From: Tipula vernalis
Lineage: Eukaryota; Arthropoda; Insecta; Diptera; Tipulidae
Direction: 5' to 3'
DNA: 64,000 nt
NCBI GenBank assembly: GCA_958295665.1
Contig: OY282558.1
Location: forward strand, 310,158,092 to 310,222,091
Shown here: positions 33,696 through 45,169 of the stretch, in pieces
Position numbering within the stretch: position 1 is the stretch's first letter
How the letters are laid out: the number at the start of each line of letters is the position of its first letter
Notes under the pieces: generated by a model
The model's database searches: none
Seen by the model: the letters and a program-made list of their open reading frames with translations, nothing else
Told to the model about the DNA's origin: nothing
Made by a program: the position numbers and the translations under genes

Positions 33696-34832
33696 CGGAG
33701 TGCGATGCATATTTGATTAACAGTTGATAAGTACCTTTGTAGCTTTGTATCTATTTGTTATTGGTTCAAGATATGGAACAAGTAGTTCAACCAATTTAGA
33801 GACAGTTTCTTTTGATAATCTGAATCGGTCTCGGAATTTAATTTCAGTCTATTTAAATAAAACATCAGGGCGTTCTGGATATTGCCGGAGTTTTGGAACG
33901 TGACCAGCTAACGTGAGATAAAAATTATCATTATCACTGTCGCTATCACTAAATCGTTGGTAATCTTTTCTTAGCATAATTTGAAAAATATTTTTAATAG
34001 TTTAAAATTGTTTTTGACATTTAAAAGTATCAATAATATCCGATGAAACGCTAGTGGCAATGTACACAGAAGTTAAATAGTTATCTGCCCAATTTTGCAT
34101 AGTTACATTTAACTGAAGATTTAACTGACTGTTAAGTATTGTGAAACGCTATTGTTACTAACGGCCAGTTAAATCAAGCTAAACTACTGATATGTTTTGT
34201 GTGCAACCGGGCATTGGAAATATATCATTTCGATCGGGACCGATAAAATGACAATAAGCGTAGCCAACTATTCGAAATACTTTTTTTATGACAAAACATC
34301 TAGTGGCCGGTATTTTTTACCAACAATTCGACTAATGCTGTGTGCCTCAGAAGACTTTTCAAACTAAAGTTTTGTAAGACCCAGAAATTCATGCAATATT
34401 TAAATAGATGTCACTAGGTTAAAAGTATTCAATTGTGCCTTATAGCCAACTAAACTTTTTCAATGTCTCGTTTAAATAACTGACGTCTAATAAAAAATAA
34501 ACCGAGTCGTTTAATAAAACTATGTAATTCAAAATAAGATTTATATGTACATATGGTATATACATATATGTATGTAGGATTTAAGTAACCGAATTTGTTC
34601 AACTCAATTAAGATGCAGCCTGTATCGTACTTTATGTTATATTTAAATTATATAATTGCTTTATATAATATATAAAGAGTAATATTATTACTCCTGTTAT
34701 GTAAAACGGTTATTAACCATACAATCAGGTTAAAGCAATTGATTTTGGTGTTTCGAATAGTAAACAACTCGAGCTTTTTTCTTAAAAACTAATTAAACTC
34801 TACAGTTTTGGGCTCAACCGGGATTGATCGGC

Positions 34833-34882
34833 GGGTAGTTTTGAGCAACATATATTAGGGTAGTTTTGAGCAACATATATTA
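34833..34882 (+). repeat. Two exact tandem copies of a 25-bp unit
   Basis: GGGTAGTTTTGAGCAACATA continuing to ATATTA occurs at 34,833-34,857 and again directly at 34,858-34,882. Confidence 0.9.
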
Positions 34883-35130
34883 AGGAAATTCCTTAACCTA
34901 TTGAGTTTTCTTGAAGCAAATGTGTAGTTTTATACGTTTAGGTTTAGTTTTGGTGCGTTTAAGACGTTGTCTTCCAAACAGGGAAAACCGACCGATTAAA
35001 CATTTAAGTTTGTGGCGATTAACGTGTATAAAACTTTATCGTAAAGTTAATATAGTTGGCGAATTTTTATATCCGTGAGGGATTTTCCATATACCAAGAT
35101 CTGTGGTGCTATAAAGTGCCGTTGAATAAC

Positions 35131-35425
35131 ACCGAATTCGTGAGTCGAGAAATATAAAGTACCGTATTTTGTACCAAGGCATTATCAAACGGCTAAAGTA
35201 ATAAGCGTGATATTTAAAAATAAGTGCTGTTGTACGCAGTTTTAATTTGGCGAAGATCAAAGATAAAATCAGAACGGTTCTAAGATCACCGAATTTGTGA
35301 GTCGAGAAATATAAAGTACCGTATTGTGTACCAAGGACGTTTGCGTGCAATTTAAAAATAAGTGTTGTTTGATGTTTTAATTTAGTGAAGATAAAAGATA
35401 AAACTAAAACGGTTCTTATAATTTA
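35131..35425 (+). repeat. Tandem duplication, about 157-bp spacing
   Basis: Two diverged units start at 35,131 and 35,288 with ACCGAATT, then GTGAGTCGAGAAATATAAAG and GTACCAAGG, and both end in AAAACGGTTCT-like sequence. They lie just upstream of the gag start, where a retrotransposon LTR or leader would be expected. Confidence 0.7.
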
Positions 35426-35518
35426 TTGTGTTTATATATGAAGTAAAGTTGTTTTGATTTTGGGACTGAAAGTGAGGTTTGCTGTTATATAACAAATTAT
35501 TAAGAAATTTTAACTGAG

Positions 35519-36060
35519 ATGGGCCGAAAAAAAAAAAATAATCTTCATAATTCACCTGAAATTGAGGGCGCTTTTATGCGTAAGATGATGGAAATGTTTA
35601 GAAGAGTCGCGAATGCGCGAAAACCAACCAAAAAGCAGCATTATGATGGAGGGTAGTAACAGCGGAGATATGACAAATAGAAGTAGGGAGACTAATGCTA
35701 GCGAACTTAACGGCAACTAACAGGAAGATAATATCCAGTTAGAAGAGTTACGAACACGGGAGATAGAGTTGAAAGATAAAGAAATCAGAATGAAATCTAC
35801 TATCGTGCCTACTGCTGGAACTTGCTTAAGTTTTAGAGATGTCGAAGAATCGATGATTATCCCGTCGAGAAATGGATTCAGGATGTCGAAGATGCTGCTC
35901 TATGTATGAAATGGACTGCTGAACTGAAAGTTTTTTATTCAAAAAGACTGTTAACTGGAACAGCAAAAGACAGTTTACGTTTGGCGGTTACTGATACCTC
36001 GGAAAATCTAACCACACATTTAGTCAACGAGTTCAAAAAGAAAGTGAATTCTGCTGTGGC
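35519..36060 (+). pseudogene. Ty3/gypsy-type gag remnant
   Basis: The ATG at 35,519 opens MGRKKKNNLHNSPEIEG, then FMRKMMEMFRRVANARKP. A run of stops follows, and then, in the same frame, DYPVEKWIQDVEDAA (near 35,855) leads into LCMKWTAELKVFYSKRLLTG and LVNEFKKKV. The block Y-P-V-E-K-W-I-x-D-x-E-D-A-A is typical of the capsid part of insect gypsy-like gag proteins. It would have formed the particle shell. No protease, polymerase or second LTR is present. Confidence 0.6.
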
Positions 36061-36476
36061 GCATTTTTTCGTTTTAATTTACGATGATAAATTGAAATTT
36101 TGTATTAAAACGGTTAAAATTTAAAATTTTATTTTTAGTAAATGCACGATATTTTAACTATCGTTCATGAAAACAGTTTTAACTATTTTAATAATTATGT
36201 TACATAATTTGGTAAAAAAGGGAATATCGTTCTCGTTACTCGTTCTCAATGTGTACCGGGCTTTACTGACTACGTATTTTAAACTGTATGTCACACAATT
36301 TGAAAAGTCGTCGAAAAGTAACCTCGTAAACTGCCTTTTCACCAAGCATCTATGAGGAAATAGCGAAAGCTTCAAAATTTGAAAAGTTTAGTTTGAAAAG
36401 TCTTCTGAGGCACACAGCATAAGATTTGAATGTGCGGGTTTATTCAATACAATTTTTGTTGTAAATATGTAAAGGA

Positions 36477-36612
36477 ATAGTATATTGTATAATTAGGAGG
36501 AAAAGTACTGCATTCCCGGACGATAGTGGAAATTGGCGGACGAGGCGATAGCCGAGTCCGGCAACCACGGGAGTCCGGGAATGCACTTTTCCTCCGAATT
36601 GTACATACTATT
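36477..36612. repeat. GC-rich nested hairpin in AT-rich DNA
   Basis: The outer arms (about 36,477-36,521 and 36,573-36,612) are inverted copies including GGAGGAAAAGT and GCATTCCCGGAC. Inside lies a second hairpin at 36,537-36,560: CGGAC, GA, GGC, loop GATA, GCC, GA, GTCCG, with the two GA steps able to form tandem G-A pairs. The core is far more GC-rich than anything nearby. Part of it resembles 18,765-18,800. Function unknown; a MITE or a structured RNA are both possible. Confidence 0.75.
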
Positions 36613-36785
36613 TTTTCTCTCATCGGACTTTAAAACGAATATAAACCCAAAATAATTTTTAGTATTATTCATTAATTATCATATCAAGAAATCAAAACAA
36701 AGTAAATAACATAAAATTATTGCTTAGTCAGCCACGACATATTCCCGGCCTAGGCCAGAAAAATATTCTCGTACTATTATTACTT

Positions 36786-36798
36786 GTTGCCTAGCAAC
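36786..36798. promoter_or_regulatory. Perfect RFX/X-box-like palindrome
   Basis: GTTGCCTAGCAAC is an exact match to a favoured RFX-type binding site. GGCCTAGGCC (36,747-36,756) lies 30 bp upstream. No start of a gene could be identified nearby, so a regulatory role is only suggested. Confidence 0.35.
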
Positions 36799-37072
36799 AA
36801 ATACAACATACTGGAATCATGAGCTTTTCGTTTCGAAAAAACAACGGAAAGATATATTTTTTCCTACGATCGGAGAAAAATACGTTTTGTGTTAATTTAT
36901 TGTGTTGGAGCATTTCTCATTCTTTTTCTTTTCATTAATTATTTTGTTTTATTTCGAATCACCGTCTTAAAAATGTTTCACTTCAATAATTTTTTTTAAT
37001 TATTATCAATTTTAGAGAGGTTGGTCAACAAAATCCTACATATTTCGAAATACCCAAGACAGAGAAACGTCC

Positions 37073-38616
37073 AAATCAACATACTGTTAAAGTTAGCCGA
37101 AAGTTGCGAGCCGAAAGTGAAAAGTCGATAATGCAGATTGGGTTAGTCCAGCCGAAAGTAAAAAAAAATGGTAATGCAGATTGTCTAATCCCAGGCGAAA
37201 GTAAAAAGTCGGTAATGTAGATTGTGATATAACATTCAAGCCGAAAATAAAAAATTTAGTAGTTATCAGCCGAAAATAAATAGGATACATAGAAATCTAT
37301 AAATATAAATTTTTGTAATTAAATTTACGTGTAAAACTTTGCTTCGTAGAAAATATCGGAAAATCAGAAGAATATACAAAATTGGAATAAAATCAGCCTC
37401 TAGAGTATATATCTAAAGCTGAATCGTTTTTATGTGATTTGTCAATAGCTGTCGAATTAATAAATTCTGTTCAAGTTTCCCGTGGGAAACCTCGGAAAAT
37501 TCGATTTTCCAAAAATTATTAGAAAATTTGTATAAAATCAGCCTCTAGAGTGTTAAGTCTGGAGATGAATTGCATTGATGTAATTTATCAATAGCTATCG
37601 CAGGAAAAAAATCAGTACAAGTTTCCCGTGGGAAATCTCGGAAAATTCAAAAAAGTTTCCAGCCGACAGTAAGAAATGGATGAATAAAATCAGCCTCTAG
37701 AGTGTTATGTATGGAGATGGATTGGATTGATGTGACTTGCCAATAGCTATCGCAGGAAAAAAATTCAGTTCAAATTTCCCGTGGGAAATCTTAGAAAATT
37801 CGATTTTCCAAAAATTATTAGAAAATATGTATAAAATCAGCCTCTAGAGTGTTATGTCTGGAGATGGATTCAATTGATGTGATTACTCAATAGCTATCGC
37901 AGGAAAAAATTCAGTTCAAGTTTCCCGTGGGAAATCTCGGAAAATCCGATTTTCCAAAAATTATTAGAAAATTTGTATAAAATCAGCTTCTAGAGTGTTA
38001 TGTCTGGAGATGGATTCAATTGATGTGATTGCTCAATAGCTATTGCAGGAAAAAAATTCAGTTCAAATTTCCCGTGGGAAATCTCGGAAAATTCGATTTT
38101 CCAAAAATTATTGAAAATTATTTTCCAATTAAACTTGAACTGAATTTTTTTCCTGCAATAGCTATTGAGTAATCACATCAATTGAATCCATCTCCAGACA
38201 TAACACTCTAGAGGCTGGTTTTATACAAATTTTCTAATAATTTTTGGAAAATCGAATTTTCCGAGATTTCCCACGGGAAACTTGTACTGAATTTTTTTTC
38301 TGCGATAGCTATTGACAAGTCACATCAATGCAATCCATCTCCAGACATAACACTCTGGAGGCTTTTTTTATTCATCCATTTCTTACTTTCGGCTGGAAAC
38401 TTTTTTGAATTTTCCGAGGTTTCTTACGGGAAACTTGAACTGAATTTTTTTCCTGCGATAGCTATTGATAAGTCACATCAATCCAATCTAACTCTAGACA
38501 TAACACTCTAGAGGCTGATTTATTTTCGGCTGTAATGTCAATAACATAATCTGCATTATCGACTTTTCACTTTCGGCTGGAAACTTTCGGCTAACTTTAA
38601 CAGGGTCAAATCAACA
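37073..38616. mobile_element. Fold-back transposon with internal 145-152 bp subrepeats
   Basis: The terminal inverted repeats start CTGTTAAAGTTAGCCGAAAG and extend about 55 bp with small differences (37,082 and ending 38,607). A 9-bp word, CAAATCAAC, lies next to both ends (37,072-37,080 and 38,608-38,616), consistent with a Foldback/MULE-type target duplication. Between the ends are five direct subrepeats (TCAGCCTCTAGAGT at 37,393, 37,538, 37,690, 37,838, 37,983) followed by three in inverted orientation (near 38,213, 38,358, 38,513), meeting near 38,115. Each unit includes TTTCCCGTGGGAAA and ends in ATTTTCCAAAAATTATTAG. No coding capacity. Confidence 0.85.
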
Positions 38617-41600
38617 GGATTTTTCCCCTTGGATTGCTGAAACGTTTAAGCTGGAAAGCTGGAAGCAATGTATTCTAAATCTTCTATATTATTTGTAAAA
38701 CTTTTTTATCCGATTCAATATGAAAAGACTGCTACTAGAGATTACTAGAATGAGCTTTTGGCCGCAAGCAGTTTTGTCAAAAAAAAAAAACTTTTCGACT
38801 AATTGGGTTGGAAGCTCACCGGTTTAATCAGAATAACCACTTTCGGGCTAATGTTTCCGTTTATTCCTCGGTTCAAAATTCAGTCTTTTGTTTTAAAGTA
38901 ATGCTTCTAAATTTGACTAAGAATTGAAAAAAAAAATCGTGATTAAACTTTGATATTTGTTTTTATACGAAGTCATTAAATCTTTACTAGCGATCTAAAG
39001 TGGCAGATTGGCCATTTGAACGCTTTCAAAAGTCTACTGAAGGAATACATTCATTAGAATCACATCGGGTGAAATTATCCCCAAAAAGGCGGTGTGTCTT
39101 AAAAAAACGAGTTAAACCAAAACTGTTTGCCACGTAAATAAAAATAATGCCGCATTTATTTACCGTGCAAAATCAAAAAAATGTAAATCTAATACTGTGG
39201 AAATAGAGGGGCGGGTGTATTTAATATACAATTAGAATTTTGTTGTTTATGAAACCGTTATAAAATTTGTATCTTCACGTAATTTAATAAGAAGATTAAA
39301 TCACATTTTTCGCCAATCCACCATGACTGTTTAGGTAAAGATATGTAGTTTAAAAAATATTCTTTTTTTCTATTTGCGTTCATCCAGAAATTATGCAACT
39401 ATCTTGTTTGAATGGCATCTCAAAATTAAATAGATTTTCTAAGTTTGACAATTTTGTATTGTGTCACATTCTGTACGATGATATTAGGTAATTACGAGTA
39501 TACTACGAAAAAATTTAATTCGGTAACATTTGTTTTTTTTAACAATTACAAAATAAAATTCTCTAATTATTTTATTTTATAAAAAAATTAAGCTACCTAA
39601 CCGATTAAAGAAATATTCAACAAAGCAAACCAGCAATAGTTTTTTTTTTTTTAATATCTCAGCTTAAATTATGTAAAAACTATATAAATGTGATAAGGAT
39701 AAATTAACCAGTGCGTGACATTTAAATCGGCAATAAATTAATCTGGTTCTAAACAAAAATAATGTTTAGGCGTTTTAAGCGCATAAATTATGTGACAAAT
39801 TACTCCGATATTTGTTGTTGTTGATTTATGTATGTAATGTGGAATAGTTTTACTTATTTACTGTCCGAATTACATATGTATACAGTTTACATTGCGTATT
39901 AATGACGCGGTGTGATTGAATGTGGTACTATATTTACTATTTTAGAGTTATATGTAAAAGCAGAAAAAATAAAAATAAAATAAAAATTGAGCAAATGTAT
40001 ATCTTGGAATCTAATTTATTCTAAAAATAATGTTTGTGTCTAATGTTTATTTACAAATAGACTTTAGATGTAACATACAAACATAAAAATAATCATTTAT
40101 ATCACTCAGCAAAAAATATACCACACTTATTATGATTATTATGTGTGTAAGTGTAAAACATTTTTTATATTTCTACTGAAACCTCGATTAACGAAGTATT
40201 TGGTTATCGCAGATTTGGTAAGAAATCAACGATTTAAAGTTGCTTTGAAGCGGATATCTAATGGAAAATACATACAACTATACCCTCTAATTTACTTAAA
40301 TTTGTAAACCGTGGTCAACCCAGTTTTGATAAAGACGGCGGTTTCTTGCAAATTATCTACCGTATTAATCGAGGGAGAAGTGTAATACACATTTGGAGAG
40401 ATACTATTTATAGATTGCGAAGAAGAGGTTAAATTGTCTACACTTTACTTTATGTTAATCTTAATTATATGGTTGTGAGATAAATAAATGCAGGTCGTTT
40501 TAATTAGGAAACTTGGTGAAATAGTCAAGGTATGTATTTACAAGCGTTGGGATGACAACTATGGTTGGATTTATAACTTAATTTAAACATAACGTTATTC
40601 ACAATTAAATTGGTTGCAGGTGTATTGTTTAGTATATTATGAATCACGTGGCCAAGTTGTGTTACAAAATAACCTTCTATAATCACTGAACCGATTAAAA
40701 CACCGCGCTAAATATTGTATATCTACTTACATATGTATGTAAATCACATTATAAACACACCTACGTTAATTATTTTGCGGTTTGATGACCAATTTAAGAT
40801 CTCAGAGTCCAATATGTTTTATATAGGAAATTACACGCACTACTTAATTTGATCATCATATCAATAATTTCTAATTCAAACTATATGAAAAACATAAAAA
40901 TAAGTGGAGGATTAAAATAAAAAAATAATAACGTTTTGAATTTAGTCAAAATCAAAAAGCAACCAATTCCGGCCGGAAATCTTGCGTTTTAGTCCAAACC
41001 ACAATCTTCTTAACTCTGTACAATACAACTCTAAGTATTGATTGTGGGAAGTAAAATATTTTACCAATTACGATTAAAACACACAACAGCACAATATTTT
41101 ATATTTGTCTTTAGGAGAACTGGTTTTAGTATAAATTTTGAATTTTTTAAGTGTACTTATGATCTTCAGAAAACAGAAACTAAATACTATTATGTATAAT
41201 GTATACATATATGCATCTTACACATAAAAATATTAATTTATCATCTTTTAAAATCTCTTATGCCAAGGACATATTGTATATGTCAATTTTTAATAATAAA
41301 GTTTTGGATGATGTAAGCATTGTATCTGGTCACCGATTTTGTCATTAAATCGCCACACTATACTGTGCGGTATATTGAAAATAAAATTTTACAAGCAGAC
41401 TTATTAAACGTAATTTGCATATACTGCCTTTGAACTACTTTTAAGATTAAAATGAAAGGTGTATGCTTGTGTTTATACATTCAATTATCAAACTGCATAA
41501 TAAAATGTATCAAATTTCTTATTGGTTAACACTAACAGTAATACTCTTACCGGATAATCTAAATATGTATACAAGATTAGATTATAAGAGGCATAAGCTA

Positions 41601-44422
41601 GGTTATTTAAACAATATGAGACTAATTCGTTCGTTAAACTGTGCCAATTTTGTATATGGTGAAATTCTAAGTATATTTCGGCTTAAGCCGGTATCAAAAC
41701 GCCAAATTTTAGTAATGTAACGACTTAATTAACATTTTATTGATAGTAGCTAATAATCAGCTGTTTATGTTTTTTTTTTGTGCGAATACTTACAAATTGT
41801 TCGTAATATATGTAAGTATATTTACGTTCATATTTTATCGATGTAATGAAATGGATCGAATGAAAGAAACCTCACAAAAACTATAACTTAATAAGTACAA
41901 TTTCAATTATTTATGTTTCATTGAAAAATTGTTTAATTAAAATAACTGAAAGTAATTGAGTTTTGTAATTATTGAAGATTGAGAAAATAAAGGTGTTAAA
42001 TTAAGTTTTTGCACAATTTATATCGGGCTACTAATTGTATTGGTGGTTGCGGGAAACAGGAAAGCTATTAATGATTTAGTGAATAAGTCTCTCTCAAACA
42101 AATCAAATTAGATACCAGAAATGTTTATATGATAGTCGCCTTCATCTTGAGAGGAATGTAGATAACCTGAAGTCTTATATAAACCAAAAGTTGAATATTC
42201 CTGGATCTCTGTACTTATTTCAAAGAACAGAGATTTAAAAAGCTTAACAACCTGTTTTTACAAATATCTGGCCACAAGTGATCCAAACGGGCAGTTCTCG
42301 ACGATACCGATGTAATCTCAACCACTTCCATGTCATTACTTGTTGCAAACAATAATGTCATGTGGACCAAACCCCATTCCTTTTATTGATCTGTAGTTGT
42401 CATTTTCACCGGAATTTAGTTGAATGTGGAATACAATTCTGAGAAGTTCTTCTATCATCCTATTCTGTGTTTCGTTGTGATCGTGACCTCGGCAATATCA
42501 AAGTAATTAAATGCGGTATCATTTTTGTTCTGAAAAATAACTTTGAATTTTATCAAGTTATCGCAAATTGTGAAAGTGGTGAGTCAATTATTATCAAGAT
42601 CAAATGTGTCTCGTTTTGGCCTTTTGTTGTTGAAGTTTATATACGTTTTGGAAATAGTGCAGTTATATTCAGTGGATTTATTTTTTTTCAACAATAAAAT
42701 TCTGGATTGCGTGTTATCTAAATCGTAAGCAACGCTTCAATATCTCACAATTCTTCATCCGTGTATACTATTCCTTCTGGAGTTTCACAAAGTTGTATGC
42801 AGACGACCGAATGCGCAACAAGAGCTCGATGCATTTTCTAGTTCGTAATAAACGTTCGGTAATGCCGATAAATGAAAAGTTATAACATTTTCTATTCTAG
42901 TACGCGACTGTTGAGCGCGGAGGTCCCATACATTTTATTTTATGTACAGATGTTGCTAGTAAACAAATTTTGATAGAATTGAAAGCATTCAGAAACAGTT
43001 TTTCATTTACGCTATGTGGCATTTATACCTAGTTCGAATCAAAATCATCCAATTTAAAACTTTACAATAAGTATTATGCTTATCAGAGAGCAAAGTTCAC
43101 CTATCTTTTGGACCTCTATGGTTATGGTCATCTCTCATCAGTAAAAGCAGTATTCAAGGTCATTCAATTCTCTAATTGAAATATATTTTTGTCTCACTTT
43201 AATTAAATTAGTAGTTTATTTATTATTTGAAGTTCAAGCTTCTAGATTTATTGGTTTAGAAGATACCCTGTTTTTCCATTATAAGCGCTAGCACTATAAT
43301 AAGCCTTCTTAGAATATTATTTTTATAAAAGTGTTTGTTAATCTCTAACAAGCCGCTGTTCCATATAAGCTGCAGTCCATTAATATGCCGCTTGCATTTT
43401 AGTATTCACAATTTTCACCAACCGTAAACGGCGTTAGTTTCCACGTCTGCCGCATCTTAGGGGGGGAATGTTGCTAACAAGGCGTTCGAACAAAAAAGGC
43501 GCGGCTTCTAATGAAAAACAGTCCCAATTCTACAACTTTTTTCGGGTGACGTTTTTTGAAAACACAGATAATTGCTGTGTTATAAATTAGTATTTCTGAT
43601 AGTGAATGACCTTGAAGACGGTTTTTATTTGATGACCCTATCCAGAGTGATATGGACATCGGGTCTTTGAGATTCCGTTGCTTCGCTCTCTGTTACTACA
43701 GGATACTAGAGGAAAACTACTAAACAGGAGCAGGAATAAAAGAGTAGCCCCACCTCTCCTCCCAACTCCTTACTGGCCCCGTTTTCCTCTCTAGTTAGAA
43801 ATATTAACAGTTCATAAAAAAGCAAAATTGTTTAAAAATCCCAATTCTGGACCCAATTTATTCAACCTTAAATTTTGTTGGGCCTTAATACTTTTTTAGG
43901 TTAATCTCCAAATTTGTTGTAAAATTCAGGGGTGGGGGGGGGGAATGGTATTGGGATTTCTCAACGAAATTTGTTTCTCGAGAAATCCAGAAGTTCGGTA
44001 ATAAGCCCTTTAAAATTTATTTTAATATTTAACAATAATCACACAATTCTTCTTTAATTATAAAATCACTTTCGTTCACATCATAATGCGAAGGAGTCTT
44101 CAACTGCAAGGTCATTTTTCTGTTTGATTGATTTTATGTCTTAAAACCGTTCGAACATTTCTGCCATGCGACGCTGCCCAGCGTATCCTACAATCCAACG
44201 TTAAATTTAATTCAAATGTTTCCAAGTGTTTCAGGTAGTTTTGTAAAATTGGGTTTTCAGCGCTTTTATAGCAACCGATTGAATAATTACACATATTTTC
44301 CATGTTTTTGAATAATACTTTCCCATTGTAGGCTTTCTGAATCTAAATAATAGACTTTTATTGATATTTTGCGAAAAAATGTCTTAAATTGCGAAGCGTA
44401 TTGTGATAATTCTCGATAATTT
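38617..44422. other. Long AT-rich stretch without recognised genes
   Basis: No domain was recognised in any frame, and no repeat longer than simple sequence. 39,800-41,300 contains many TACATATGTATG-type words. A slightly GC-richer patch lies at 43,430-43,800, with a G run at 43,934-43,943. Confidence 0.5.
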
Positions 44423-44964
44423 TAGTGTACGGGTCTTTCAAATTGCGCGGTTTTTAAATCTTTAATAGAACACAGATGGCATTATCAATTTACCTAGGTC
44501 TTGTCATATTTAAAAGGTGTCATTTATGCCATTTATATACGAAAAAGCAATATCTGCCAAATTGACCACCACTTTCACTTACTCTTTTGTTAAAATTTTC
44601 AAGGACATGTTGGCATAATTGTGGTTCTATCTCACCAATAACACGAATAATTTCATTATTTTTAAAGACTTGAATTTTTACATAACCCCGAAGAAAATAG
44701 TCCAGTGTCAAATTACAGCCCAAATACGACAATTTTGTTTATTAACATATGCACCAATTTCAAAATGTGCTTCGTCAGAAAAGATAATTTTTTGAGGAAA
44801 ATCAGCTGGTTGCTCTTTGATCCAATTGACAAATGTGTAAGATGCCATTTTTAAAAATTGCATAAATGACATTTCTTAAATGTCGCAAGACCTAAGCAAA
44901 TTCACAACGAGATCTCTGTTTTATTAAAGATTTAAAAAAAACGCGCAATTTGAAAGACCCACTA
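44423..44964 (-). mobile_element. Internally deleted mariner/Tc1-superfamily element
   Basis: Inverted ends start at 44,425 (GTG, 4 extra bases, then GGGTCTTTCAAATTGCGCG) and end at 44,962 (inverted GTGGGTCTTTCAAATTGCGCG). The arms match over about 105 bp, including TTAAATCTTTAATA, TAGGTCTTG and TGTCATTTATGC. TA flanks both ends (44,423-44,424 and 44,963-44,964), as required for this superfamily. Transposase scraps on the minus strand: PQKIIFSDEAHF with VNKQNCRIW (near 44,760), then directly LTLDYFLRGYVKIQVFKNN and IGEIEPQLCQHVLENF. The core between them is deleted. It belongs to the insect family whose transposases read F-S-D-E-A-H-F and L-x-L-D-x-F-L-W-G-Y. Confidence 0.85.
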
Positions 44965-45169
44965 TATACTTGGTATAGAATCTAGTCAATTTATTTATGG
45001 TTAGTTTCGTATGACTTATTGGATATTAGTGAGTTGCTTTTTAATTTAATAATTCAAATTGGCAATTTGTTTATCTTTTTATGATTTTGACATTATCAAA
45101 TCAGAATTTGTAATTTCTATTTGAATTGAATTTCTAAACTTGGAAATTACTAAATTTTTAAATGGCTTA

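Larger units (their letters stand above)
31951..33977 (-). pseudogene. HARBI1-like transposase gene, split and mutated
   Basis: The minus-strand ATG at 33,975-33,977 opens MLRKDYQRFSDSDSDNDNFY. A stop follows after DVLFK, then FRDRFRLSKETVSKLVELLV (helix-turn-helix region). Exon 2 (33,443-33,628) reads FLGTGCFQITCGDIF, then KSTVCRIIRKV and FPGVIGAI. Exon 3 opens the catalytic core: GAID-CTHIK gives the first aspartate, with its codon split across the intron. EVYRNRKGYFSINVQ and WPGSVHDQTI (second aspartate) follow, then LLGDGGYGNKNFLLIPL, and AAERLYGVWKRRFPVLS (the acidic third position). The C-terminal IVSAAVLHNLAVEWKDDF (32,060-32,130) is cut off from the rest by about 700 bp of inserted elements. 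At least two stops and one frame change are present. The enzyme would have excised and inserted the element together with a MADF/Myb-type partner, which is not present here. Confidence 0.85.
31585..34216 (-). mobile_element. PIF/Harbinger transposon with terminal repeats, interrupted by two small elements
   Basis: The terminal repeats TGCCCTGTTGCACACAAAACA (31,588) and, inverted, TGCCCGGTTGCACACAAAACA (ending 34,213) match over 21 bp with one difference. Flanks are TTA on the left and TTG on the right, close to the 3-bp TTA target typical of this superfamily. A HARBI1-like transposase gene lies on the minus strand with two short introns. Two copies of the small inverted-repeat family sit inside its coding region (about 32,195-32,870). 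A MITE at 14.6 kb shares its terminal region. Confidence 0.88.
34335..36420. mobile_element. 2.1-kb inverted-repeat element enclosing a gag remnant
   Basis: The left end ATGCTGTGTGCCTCAGAAGA, continuing to CTTTTCAAACTAAA (34 bp), is repeated in inverted orientation ending at 36,420. The ends match exactly over this length, then diverge. No target duplication is obvious. The interior holds small tandem duplications and a Ty3/gypsy-type gag remnant, so either a DNA transposon captured or was hit by a retrotransposon, or two oppositely oriented small elements happen to flank it. Confidence 0.55.

Noticed and set aside
36834..36950. A short ATG frame downstream of the X-box-like site as a ciliary gene start
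   Set aside because: Only about 40 codons, no domain, no good splice donor seen; the palindrome alone does not make a promoter.
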